From Pseudomonadota bacterium (lineage in GTDB: Bacteria; Pseudomonadota; Alphaproteobacteria; Caulobacterales; Caulobacteraceae): 10,128 nucleotides of DNA. The position numbers were made by a program, and so were the translations under genes. This document shows positions 1-5,842 of this stretch, one piece after another. The notes below the pieces were generated by a model. That model did no database searches, was not told the origin of the DNA, and saw only the letters and a program-made list of their open reading frames with translations. Position 1 is the first letter of the stretch; each line of letters opens with the position of its first letter. The stretch is from positions 1 through 10,128 of the forward strand of contig JAEXJH010000274.1 of assembly GCA_023445955.1 (NCBI GenBank). The letters are read 5' to 3'.

Positions 1-17
1 CGCGGCCCCTCCCCGCG

Positions 18-48
18 CCGGGACCTGGCCCCATCCGCCAGGACCCGG
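18..48. repeat. GC-rich stem-loop at window start
   Basis: CCGGG-a-CCTGGC (18-29) pairs with GCCAGG-a-CCCGG (37-48) around the loop CCCATCC, giving 11 base pairs with a single A/A mismatch. No T-tract follows on either strand, so it is not a canonical intrinsic terminator. It may close the transcript of a gene lying left of the window, or be part of an RNA whose 5' part is missing. The pairing is seen directly; the role is a guess. Confidence 0.45.
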
Positions 49-112
49 ACTGCTGCTCTCGCGCCTGGAGGTCAGTATCAAGCTTAACGGCTCCCGCATC
101 CGGTGAATAACG

Positions 113-133
113 GTCATCGAGTCTCGCTATGAC
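113..133. promoter_or_regulatory. Inverted repeat GTCAT-N11-ATGAC with a GANTC site, upstream of sapC
   Basis: GTCAT (113-117) and ATGAC (129-133) form an inverted repeat 12 bp upstream of the putative -35 element of sapC. The spacer contains GAGTC (119-123), a site of the CcrM GANTC methylase used in Caulobacter. The arms match the core of the repeat found upstream of pgi (5756-5778), though the spacer is two bases longer. It could be an operator or an upstream activator site. Function is inferred only. Confidence 0.35.
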
Positions 134-144
134 AGCGGTCCAGA

Positions 145-173
145 TTGCCGGTTCCCCCTGGATCGGCTAGAAC
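145..173 (+). promoter_or_regulatory. Housekeeping sigma-73 type promoter of sapC
   Basis: TTGCCGG (145-151) matches the Caulobacter -35 consensus TTGaCgS at all but the weakly conserved fourth base. After a 14-base spacer, GCTAGAAC (166-173) matches the -10 consensus GCTANAWC perfectly. Transcription should start near 178-182, giving a leader of about 60 bases before sapC. This is the clearest promoter in the window. The consensus is established for Caulobacter; use in this organism is inferred. Confidence 0.7.
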
Positions 174-239
174 GCCGGACCCTTTCGGTCGTCTTGAAGC
201 GTTCGAGCGTCCGTTTCTTATCCTGTCGTAGAGCTGTTC

Positions 240-1049
240 ATGACCACGACCCAGTCCACCGGCGAAATCTCCGGCAACGTCCTGTTCTACAAGTCGCCCG
301 AGCCGCTGAACCGCGAACAACACGCCAAGCTGGCCCTGGTCCACAAGGAAAAGCCCTACGGCTTCGCCGCCGCCGGCACCGCCGTGCCGCTGACGGTCTC
401 GGAATTCGGCCCGGCCGCCCTGACCTTCCCGGTGATCTTCGCCGGCGACGACCGCGTTCCGCTGGCCGTGATGGGCCTGAACAACGCCGAGAACCTGTTC
501 ATCAGCGCCGACGGCGCCGTCGAGCCGAACGTCTACATCCCGGCCTATATCCGCCGCTATCCGTTCGTGCTGGCCAATGACGACACGCAAGATCGCCTGA
601 TCGTCTGCATCGACCGCGGTTCGGACCTGCTGACCGAGCAAGGCCAGACCCCGCTGTTCGACGCCAAGGGCGAGCCGACCGAGTACACCAACAGCTGCAT
701 CAAGTTCTGCGACGACTTCGAGCTGGAACGCCGCCGCACCGACTCGTTCATCGCCCTGCTGAAGGAGCTGGACCTGTTCGAGCTGAAGAAGGCCACCTTC
801 CAGCCGCAGGACGAAACCGGCGCCGCCTCGGGCGAGCTGGTCACCGTCGCCGAATACTATGGCGTCTCGGAAGAGAAGCTGAACGCCCTGCCGGCCGCCA
901 AGATCAAGGAACTGCAGGAAAGCGGCGCCCTCGCCCAGATCTATGCGCACCTGGTGTCGCTGCTGGGTTGGGACCGTCTGGTCAACAAGACCATCATGCG
1001 TCAGGCCGATGCTGACGCTGCGGCCTCGGCCGCTGCGAACCTGAACTAA
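240..1049 (+). CDS. SapC family protein
   Basis: A 269-residue protein of the SapC family (PF07277), near the usual length of about 250. Family-like blocks are visible: NNAENLFI (81-88) and the strongly conserved YIPAYIRRYPF (99-109). A charged acidic/basic helix-rich stretch follows (about 155-185), and the tail is alanine-rich. There is no signal peptide or membrane segment, so it is predicted to be cytosolic or exported by a non-Sec route. In Campylobacter fetus, sapC lies in the surface-layer locus; in alphaproteobacteria the biochemical role is unknown, and no S-layer gene is seen here. The ATG at 240 follows a weak GAG (231-233) six bases upstream. It is a single-gene unit with its own strong promoter (145-173) and a strong terminator (1074-1108), and its uniform C-ending codon choice suggests good expression. 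The family call is firm; the function is not known. Confidence 0.9.
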   Translation: MTTTQSTGEISGNVLFYKSPEPLNREQHAKLALVHKEKPYGFAAAGTAVPLTVSEFGPAALTFPVIFAGDDRVPLAVMGLNNAENLFISADGAVEPNVYIPAYIRRYPFVLANDDTQDRLIVCIDRGSDLLTEQGQTPLFDAKGEPTEYTNSCIKFCDDFELERRRTDSFIALLKELDLFELKKATFQPQDETGAASGELVTVAEYYGVSEEKLNALPAAKIKELQESGALAQIYAHLVSLLGWDRLVNKTIMRQADADAAASAAANLN

Positions 1050-1073
1050 GGTTCGGCGACAGCTAAAGATAAG

Positions 1074-1108
1074 AGGGCGGCGAGGCTTTTAGCTTCGCCG
1101 CCCTTTTT
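1074..1108 (+). terminator. Intrinsic terminator of sapC
   Basis: A 13-base-pair stem (1074-1086 with 1092-1104, one G-U pair) closes the five-base loop TTTTA. It runs into a T-run (1104-1108, then CTT), 24 bases after the sapC stop. This is a classic rho-independent terminator for the plus strand. On the minus strand the same stem lies just past the hotdog gene but is followed by only a weak T-rich stretch, so it may act partly in both directions. Confidence 0.88.
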
Positions 1109-1113
1109 CTTGC

Positions 1114-1506
1114 CTAGCGGGCGAAGATGCTGCGGGTCAGGCACGAGAAGACCAGGCGTCCGGCCTCGTCCAGCAGGTCGTGCTGGGCGATGACGATGCC
1201 CTTGCCCTCGCCGACCGGGTCCTTGCCCATCACGGTCATGCGGCCGCGCAGCAGCTCGCCGACGGGCGGATTGCGCATCCAGCGCAGGGCGTCGACGCCC
1301 AGGCGCTTGGTCTGCGGCCAGGCGGCGCTGGACTCGCTGTCCAGCCGGCTCCAGATCGCGAAGACCATGCCGTCGGGGGCGCCGTTCTCCAGCGGCCAGC
1401 CGGGCGCGAAGGCGGTGATGAAGGCCTCCAGCGCCTTTCCGTCGACGGCCCGCGAGCCCAGGTTGACGACCTGACCGATCTCGATGTCGTCGAACGCAGC
1501 GGGCAT
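1114..1506 (-). CDS. MaoC-like / hotdog-fold protein, hydratase residues not evident
   Basis: A 130-residue protein. It starts with FDDIEIGQ (5-12), typical of the first strand and turn of MaoC-like hotdog domains. A helix ending in AFITAFAPGWPLE (28-40) follows. The second half fits the hotdog sheet: RWMRNPPVGELLRGRMTV (75-92) and the closing strands around LVFSCLTRSIFAR (118-130). In (R)-specific enoyl-CoA hydratases the central helix is followed by an Asp and a His in a D-x(4)-H type motif. Here the matching stretch is APGWPLENGAPDG (34-46) with no His, so hydratase activity is doubtful; a thioesterase or acyl-binding role is possible. The ATG at 1506 has GGAGAA seven or so bases upstream, which rules out the longer open frame. 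It converges on sapC and diverges from dsbD. The fold assignment is moderate and the function unknown. Confidence 0.6.
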   Translation of the reverse strand: MPAAFDDIEIGQVVNLGSRAVDGKALEAFITAFAPGWPLENGAPDGMVFAIWSRLDSESSAAWPQTKRLGVDALRWMRNPPVGELLRGRMTVMGKDPVGEGKGIVIAQHDLLDEAGRLVFSCLTRSIFAR

Positions 1507-1548
1507 AGGCTTCTCCGGATGATTCCCTAATCGACTGTCGGCCGCGTC

Positions 1549-1574
1549 TTGGCCATTGTCGAGCCAACTTGGCT
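1549..1574. promoter_or_regulatory. Palindromic TTGGC/GCCAA cluster in the hotdog-dsbD divergent gap
   Basis: The 111-base divergent gap (1507-1617) holds AGCCAA-C-TTGGCT (1562-1574), a 13-bp palindrome. A further TTGGC at 1549-1553 sits nine bases before GCCAA (1563-1567). Three half-sites of the same sequence in 26 bases could be an operator serving both genes. A GANTC methylation site (GATTC, 1521-1525) lies nearer the hotdog gene. No clear sigma-73 promoter is visible for either gene. Role inferred only. Confidence 0.35.
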
Positions 1575-1617
1575 GGGCCATGTGTCGTCCGCCGTCGTTT
1601 CTTCCCCAGGTCTGCGC

Positions 1618-3774
1618 ATGTTCCTCAAGAGAGCTGTCCTCGCCCTGCAAGCCCTGCTGGCCGCGAGCCTTCTGGCGGGCGCTGCGCTGGCCGGACCCGT
1701 GGTCAATTCCGGGCACATCGAGTCCGAGCTGGTCGCCCAGGAAACCGGCATCGCGCCGGGCGGTACGATCTATGTCGCCCTGCGCCAGAAGATCATTCCC
1801 GAGTGGCACACCTATTGGCGCAATCCGGGCGACGCCGGCGAGGCGACCAAGATCACCTGGACCCTGCCGGCCGGCTGGAAGGCCGGCGACATGGTCTGGC
1901 CGCCGCCGCAGGTCGCCAAACTCGGCCCGCTGCTCGACTACGCCTATGAGGGCGAGGTCCTGATCCCCGTGCCGATCACGGCGGCCGCCGACGCCCAGGT
2001 CGGGACCACGATCAGCCTGACGGCCGACGTCTTCTACCTGGTCTGCAAGGACGTTTGCGTGCCGGAGGCGGCCAAGCTCTCGCTGCTGCTGCCCGTCGTG
2101 GCCGCGCCGGCTGCCGATCCCAAGTGGGGCGCGATCGTCGGCGAAGCCCTGGCCAAAGCGCCCAAGCCGGCCGGCCTTAAGGGCGTGTTCAAGCTGGACG
2201 GCCAGACCCTGAAGCTGGCCGTCACCGGCGGCCCGTTGAAGGGCGCCGACATGACCGGGGCCTATTTCTTCCCCTATTCGCCCAAGGTCATCGAGCATGC
2301 GGCCGAGCAAGGCGTCGATCGCGGCCCCGAGGGCCTGACCTTCGCGCTGAAGCCCGGCTACGACTTCGTCGGCGGCGGGACCGCGCCGACCGAACTGGCG
2401 GGCGTGATCTCGACCAAGGCGGGGGCTTGGGAGGTCACCGCGACGCCCGGCGAGCTTCCCGCGACCGCCGCCGGCATGGGTCCGCCGCCGTCCGAGCCCA
2501 AGGCCGCGACGGGGGGGGAGGCCGCTGGCGGTCTCGTCGGCGCCTTGCTGTTCGCCTTCGTCGGCGGGCTGATCCTGAACCTGATGCCGTGCGTCTTCCC
2601 GGTGCTCTCGATGAAGGCCGCCAGCCTGGCCGGCCACGCTCACGACGCCGGCAAGACCCGCCTGCAGGGCCTGGTGTTCCTGCTGGGCGTCGTGGCGACC
2701 TTCCTGGCCCTGGCCGGCCTGCTGCTGGCCGTAAGGGCCGGCGGCGCGGCGGTGGGCTGGGGCTTCCAGCTGCAATCGCCGCTGGTCATCGCCGGTCTCT
2801 CGCTGCTGATGCTGCTGGTCGCGCTGAACATGTCGGGCGTGTTCGAGATCGGGACCTCGGTTCAGAACGTCGGCTCGGGCGCCTCGGCCCAGGGCGGCGC
2901 GACCGGCGCCTTCTTCACCGGCGCCCTGGCCGTGGTCGTGGCCGCACCGTGCACCGCGCCGTTCATGGCCGGCGCCCTGGGTTACGCCCTGACCCAGCCG
3001 ACGGTCATTTCGTTGGCGGTGTTCCTGGCCTTGGCCCTGGGCTTCGCGGCGCCGTTCGTGGCGGTGGCCTTTATCCCGGGCCTCTTGAAGCTGCTGCCGC
3101 GTCCCGGCGCCTGGATGGACGTGCTGAAGAAGGGCCTGGCCTTCCCGATGTACGCCGCCGCCCTGTGGCTGGTCTGGGTGTTCGCCCAGCAGTCGGGCCC
3201 GCTGTCGCTGGCGCATCTGCTGGCCGCCGGCGTCCTGGCCGCCTTCGGGGCTTGGCTCTACGGCCTGGCGCAGAACCGCCGCGCGATGGGCAAGGGCGGG
3301 ATCGTCTCCACGATCATCGCCCTGGTGTCCCTGGTCCTGGCCATCACCGTCGCGACCTTCGGCGCACTGAGCGCTCAGCCGCCGGCCGCCGCGGCGGCGT
3401 CAACTGCGACGCCTTCGGGTCCAGGTCTAGCCGCCGAAGCTTGGTCGCCGGAGAAGGTCAAGGAGCTGCAGGCCGCCGGCCGTCCGGTGCTGGTCGACTT
3501 CACCGCCGCCTGGTGCGTGACCTGCCAGGTCAACGAGAAGGTGGCGCTGTCGGGCTCGAAGGTCAGCGAGGCCTTCAAGGCCCAGAACGCCGTCTATCTG
3601 AAGGCCGACTGGACCAATCGCGACCCGGCGATCGCCAAGGCCTTGGCCGAGTTCGACCGCGTCGGGGTGCCGCTCTACGTGGTCTATCCCAAAAACGGCG
3701 GCGCGCCGGTCATTCTGCCTCAGCTGCTGACCGAGGGCCTGGTGATCGAGGCGATCGAGAAGGCGGGCGCGTAA
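1618..3774 (+). CDS. DsbD/ScsB-type transmembrane thiol-disulfide electron transporter
   Basis: A 718-residue inner-membrane protein that passes electrons from cytoplasmic thioredoxin to periplasmic thiol proteins. Order: signal peptide (1-25, ending ALA); long periplasmic N-terminal part with the pair C143-KDV-C147; eight hydrophobic segments between about 305 and 585, with membrane cysteines C325 (NLMPCVFPVL) and C445 (VAAPCTAPF); C-terminal thioredoxin-like domain with WCVTC (C633, C636) and likely cis-proline P685. All three redox cysteine pairs are present, so the relay looks intact. It is longer than E. coli DsbD (565), with a larger N-terminal region as in the ScsB subgroup described from Caulobacter and Salmonella. 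The chosen ATG starts the signal peptide and has AGG about eight bases upstream; the frame stays open 23 codons further without support. A G8 run (2511-2518) lies in the linker before the first membrane segment. It ends 3 bp from the convergent lipoprotein gene. Confidence 0.93.
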   Translation: MFLKRAVLALQALLAASLLAGAALAGPVVNSGHIESELVAQETGIAPGGTIYVALRQKIIPEWHTYWRNPGDAGEATKITWTLPAGWKAGDMVWPPPQVAKLGPLLDYAYEGEVLIPVPITAAADAQVGTTISLTADVFYLVCKDVCVPEAAKLSLLLPVVAAPAADPKWGAIVGEALAKAPKPAGLKGVFKLDGQTLKLAVTGGPLKGADMTGAYFFPYSPKVIEHAAEQGVDRGPEGLTFALKPGYDFVGGGTAPTELAGVISTKAGAWEVTATPGELPATAAGMGPPPSEPKAATGGEAAGGLVGALLFAFVGGLILNLMPCVFPVLSMKAASLAGHAHDAGKTRLQGLVFLLGVVATFLALAGLLLAVRAGGAAVGWGFQLQSPLVIAGLSLLMLLVALNMSGVFEIGTSVQNVGSGASAQGGATGAFFTGALAVVVAAPCTAPFMAGALGYALTQPTVISLAVFLALALGFAAPFVAVAFIPGLLKLLPRPGAWMDVLKKGLAFPMYAAALWLVWVFAQQSGPLSLAHLLAAGVLAAFGAWLYGLAQNRRAMGKGGIVSTIIALVSLVLAITVATFGALSAQPPAAAAASTATPSGPGLAAEAWSPEKVKELQAAGRPVLVDFTAAWCVTCQVNEKVALSGSKVSEAFKAQNAVYLKADWTNRDPAIAKALAEFDRVGVPLYVVYPKNGGAPVILPQLLTEGLVIEAIEKAGA

Positions 3775-3777
3775 GCT

Positions 3778-4503
3778 CTACTTTTTCTTCTCGTTGCCGA
3801 ACGGCAGCCGGTCCTTGACCTTGTCCAGCGGGGTCTTGGTCACGACGACCGGCGGCGGGATCACCGGCGCGACGGTCTTGAGCGGATAGGCGCGCCAGCC
3901 GGTCTGGATCAGGGCGCCGAAGCCCTGGCACCTGGGCAGGTAGCGGACCATGCCGGTGCGCGGCTTGGCGAACGGCGCGGGCTGGACGAGGTTCTGCTGC
4001 TTGGGATCGACGAAGCGCCAGTCGGTCGGCAGGCCATAGCCCTTCTCGCCGCCCAGTCGCACGGCCTGATAGGCGAGGTTGGCCTGGAAGGGCGTGACCC
4101 CGTATTTCAGCATCGCCCGCAGGAAGATCTGGTCGGCCTCCTCGCGCTTGCCCGGCTCGCCCAGCGTGTAGAGCCAGTCGTGGACGATGGCGGCGCGGGC
4201 CGTCGGACCTTGTGGGTCCACGAACCCCTGGCCGTACCACGGCACGCTGGCGAAGTCGGTGACGTACCAGCGCGGCACCACGATCACCTTGCCCGTTTCG
4301 ACGTCGCAGTACGGGAACTCGGCGTCCAGGGTGAACAGCTTGCGGCCGTCCTTGGTCTGGTTGAACAGCATGATCGGCTGCGGCGTCAGCGAGCTGGGCA
4401 GAACGGGCGCGACGACCGGCACGAAGACGGTGGTGTTCGTCTCGCTGGCGCAGGCGGCGAGCGTCAGGCTGAGGCCGAGGGCGGCGAAGAGCTTGGTGCG
4501 CAT
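3778..4503 (-). CDS. DUF1353 domain lipoprotein
   Basis: A 241-residue protein. Its first 18 residues form a lipoprotein signal with lipobox LAAC (C18), and the next residue is Ala, so outer-membrane sorting is likely. The DUF1353 domain (PF07087) spans roughly residues 45-160, with the family's TDFASVP (82-88), HDWLY (108-112), a nearby Asp/Glu-rich helix (EEADQIF, 121-127) and GGEKGYG (151-157). DUF1353 proteins are common in phages and their function is unknown; the conserved His-Asp pair invites a catalytic or metal role, but this is unproven. About 80 residues follow the domain, proline- and lysine-rich near the end. The ATG at 4503 is chosen because it opens the lipoprotein signal; its ribosome binding site is weak (AGAAG), and a better AAGGAGG lies too far upstream. 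It diverges from the redoxin gene and converges on dsbD. No phage genes surround it. Confidence 0.85.
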   Translation of the reverse strand: MRTKLFAALGLSLTLAACASETNTTVFVPVVAPVLPSSLTPQPIMLFNQTKDGRKLFTLDAEFPYCDVETGKVIVVPRWYVTDFASVPWYGQGFVDPQGPTARAAIVHDWLYTLGEPGKREEADQIFLRAMLKYGVTPFQANLAYQAVRLGGEKGYGLPTDWRFVDPKQQNLVQPAPFAKPRTGMVRYLPRCQGFGALIQTGWRAYPLKTVAPVIPPPVVVTKTPLDKVKDRLPFGNEKKK

Positions 4504-4535
4504 GAGGGCGATCTTCTGAGCGGTCAGCCTCCTTG

Positions 4536-4592
4536 GATCAAGCAAGAATGGCGGAGTTTCGGCGATCGGTCCTGCGACCATTTCGCAGACCG
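4536..4592. promoter_or_regulatory. Divergent gap of the lipoprotein and redoxin genes with an inverted repeat
   Basis: The 140-base gap 4504-4643 must hold both promoters. CGGTC-c-TGCGA (4567-4577) pairs with TCGCA-GACCG (4583-4592) around the loop CCATT, a 10-bp inverted repeat with one bulged base. On the minus strand GCTTGATC (4536-4543) matches the -10 consensus GCTANAWC at all but one base, but no good -35 accompanies it. The redoxin promoter is not evident. The repeat is seen; operator function is a guess. Confidence 0.35.
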
Positions 4593-4643
4593 ACGATCCG
4601 TGAGAATGTCGCGGCGGGGGAGTTCGAAGCTGGAGAAACCGAC

Positions 4644-5246
4644 ATGTCGATCACGCGCCGTCTCGTTACCGTCGCCTTGCCGCTGACCGCTCTCGTTCCC
4701 GCTGCCGCCCAAGCAAAGCCCGCGCCCGATTTCACCGCCGTAGACGCCGACGGCAAGACCCGCTCGCTGTCGGAGTTCCGCGGCAAGACCGTGGTGCTGG
4801 AGTGGGTCAACGAAGGCTGTCCCTATGTCCGCAAGCATTACTCCGGGAACATGCAGGGTCTGCAGCAGGCCGCACGCGCCGACGGCGTGGTGTGGCTGAC
4901 CATCGCCTCGTCCGCGCCTGGCAAGCAGGGCTATTTCGACGGGCCGGCGGCCAAGACCTGGATGGAGGCCAAGGGCGCCAAGCCGACGGCGCTGCTGCTG
5001 GATGGCGATAACAAGGTGGCCACGCTCTACAAGGCCAAGACGACGCCGCACATGTTCGTCATCGATAAGACCGGCGCGGTCGTCTACGAGGGCGCGATCG
5101 ACGACATCCCGACGGCGAAGGTCGAGGATCTCGGCAAGGCCAAGAACTTGGTCGCCGCGGCGCTGTCGGACGTGAAGGCGGGCCGCAAGGTCGCCACGCC
5201 GTTCGCGACGCCCTACGGCTGCTCGGTGAAGTACAAGGACGCTTAA
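4644..5246 (+). CDS. Secreted redoxin (peroxiredoxin-like / thioredoxin-fold)
   Basis: A 200-residue protein with a Sec signal peptide (1-24, ending AQA) and a thioredoxin-fold domain of the AhpC/TSA-redoxin type. The opening PAPDFTAVDADGKTRSLSEF and RGKTVVLEW are typical. The active-site region is NEGCPYVRKHY (56-66): a single cysteine, C59, followed by Pro, rather than a CXXC pair. The canonical peroxiredoxin Thr three residues before the Cys is Asn here. The cis-proline is P135 (TTPHMFVID), and a second and only other cysteine, C193, sits near the C-terminus in YGCSVKY. The layout fits the peroxiredoxin-like family with a remote resolving cysteine. A periplasmic reductase such as the DsbD/ScsB-like protein encoded nearby could recycle it; this is inferred. 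The ATG at 4644 has GGAGAAA eight bases upstream; longer frames would bury the signal peptide. Its TAA overlaps the convergent gene's stop. Confidence 0.85.
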   Translation: MSITRRLVTVALPLTALVPAAAQAKPAPDFTAVDADGKTRSLSEFRGKTVVLEWVNEGCPYVRKHYSGNMQGLQQAARADGVVWLTIASSAPGKQGYFDGPAAKTWMEAKGAKPTALLLDGDNKVATLYKAKTTPHMFVIDKTGAVVYEGAIDDIPTAKVEDLGKAKNLVAAALSDVKAGRKVATPFATPYGCSVKYKDA

Positions 5247-5737
5247 GCCGCCGGTTGCGGCGGCGCGGTGATCACTTCGACATTGTCGTTCAGCAGATAG
5301 ACCATGTCGCGCAGGGCCAGGTCCTGGGCCTTGATCGTGGTGGCCGCGCCGACGGCGGTGAGCTTCGCGGGTAGGTCCTGGCTGATGCCGCGCAGGATGC
5401 ACTTGAGGTCGTCGACCGCGCCCCGCTCCTTCAGGGTCACGTGGCCCTTCATGTCCAGCGCCGAGAGGTCGCCGATCCGGGTCGAGAAGGCGTCGAAGCC
5501 TTTCAGCTTCAGCGCCGCAGCGGTCGGGTCGGCCTTGGCCAGCGCCAGGCGGTAGGCCTCGGTCTCGGCCTTCAGCTGCTTGGCGCGCTTGACGATGTCG
5601 AGGAACAGCGGCTCGCCGGCGACCGATTGCGGGACGGCGGGCTGCTGCATGACCGCTGGAGCCGGGCCTGCGGCCTGACCCGGATTGAACGAAGCCATCC
5701 AGAGCATGGCGGAAAAGGCGACGGCGTCACAGGACAT
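5243..5737 (-). CDS. Hypothetical exported protein
   Basis: A 164-residue protein that I do not recognise. The first 23 residues (M-S-C-D, then a short hydrophobic run ending QAA) look like a weak signal peptide, unusual in having no positive charge at its start. A Pro/Ala/Gln-rich spacer follows (about 24-42). The main body (about 45-150) is predicted to be helical and charged, with a Lys/Glu/Ala-rich stretch near 52-75. It has one mature cysteine (C118, in DDLKCILRG) and ends in a proline-rich tail. No membrane segment or known motif is visible. The ATG at 5737 is preceded by CGGGAG six bases away, better than the TTG five codons upstream. Its stop shares the palindrome TTAA (5243-5246) with the redoxin stop. 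It diverges from pgi across a perfect inverted repeat. Codon use matches its neighbours, so it is very likely a real gene. Confidence 0.7.
   Translation of the reverse strand: MSCDAVAFSAMLWMASFNPGQAAGPAPAVMQQPAVPQSVAGEPLFLDIVKRAKQLKAETEAYRLALAKADPTAAALKLKGFDAFSTRIGDLSALDMKGHVTLKERGAVDDLKCILRGISQDLPAKLTAVGAATTIKAQDLALRDMVYLLNDNVEVITAPPQPAA
5247..5264. repeat. GC-rich hairpin directly after the redoxin stop
   Basis: GCCGCC (5247-5252) pairs with GGCGGC (5259-5264) around GGTTGC. It begins the base after the redoxin TAA and lies within the last codons of the convergent gene. There is no T-run, so it is not a standard intrinsic terminator. It may still protect or end the redoxin transcript, but chance is possible in such GC-rich coding sequence. 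Confidence 0.3.
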
Positions 5738-5755
5738 CTGATACTCCCGCAAAAA

Positions 5756-5778
5756 ACGTCATTGGTCTGCCATGACGT
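5756..5778. promoter_or_regulatory. Perfect inverted repeat ACGTCAT-N9-ATGACGT in the pgi divergent gap
   Basis: Two exact 7-base arms (5756-5762 and 5772-5778) are separated by nine bases, which themselves start TGG and end CC. The site sits in the 105-base gap between the divergent unknown gene (start 5737) and pgi (start 5843), 18 bp from the former and 64 bp from the latter. Its two-fold symmetry and position suit a dimeric regulator covering the core promoter of the minus gene and lying upstream of pgi. No sigma-73 promoter could be assigned with confidence on either strand of this gap. Confidence 0.5.
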
Positions 5779-5842
5779 GGCGGCAGCCGTTTGATAAGCC
5801 GCTTTGCGTAAACGCCGATTTACCAAACTTGAGGATGCCCGC

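Larger units (their letters stand above)
1..144. other. Region without a supported gene, left of the sapC promoter
   Basis: No reading frame here can be assigned with confidence. One plus frame is open from the window edge to a TGA at 102-104 and could be the tail of a gene outside the window, but its composition is not decisive. A minus frame open from an ATG at 115-117 to the edge has no good ribosome binding site. The stretch holds the stem-loop at 18-48 and an imperfect palindromic site at 113-133. Confidence 0.4.

Noticed and set aside
2..104. Possible C-terminal end of an upstream plus-strand gene, stop TGA at 102-104
   Set aside because: Only 34 codons are visible, and they are Pro/Gly-rich at first with no recognisable motif. 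The stem-loop at 18-48 overlaps it. Sequence to the left would be needed.
1..117. Minus-strand frame from an ATG at 115-117 running off the left edge
   Set aside because: There is no convincing ribosome binding site and the amino-acid composition does not look like a protein.
1114..3216. A 700-residue open frame on the minus strand
   Set aside because: Only its last 130 codons (from the ATG at 1506) have a ribosome binding site and a protein-like pattern. The rest is a low-complexity Arg/Gly/Gln shadow of the dsbD gene.
2427..3818. A 463-residue open frame on the plus strand overlapping dsbD
   Set aside because: It is Arg/Gly-rich with no recognisable domain, and dsbD in the other frame has full domain structure and all redox motifs. 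It matters only as the frame entered after slippage at the G8 run.
4533..4643. N-terminal extension of the redoxin from an upstream TTG or ATG
   Set aside because: It would place 32-37 charged residues before a clear signal peptide, while the ATG at 4644 has a good GGAGAAA site.
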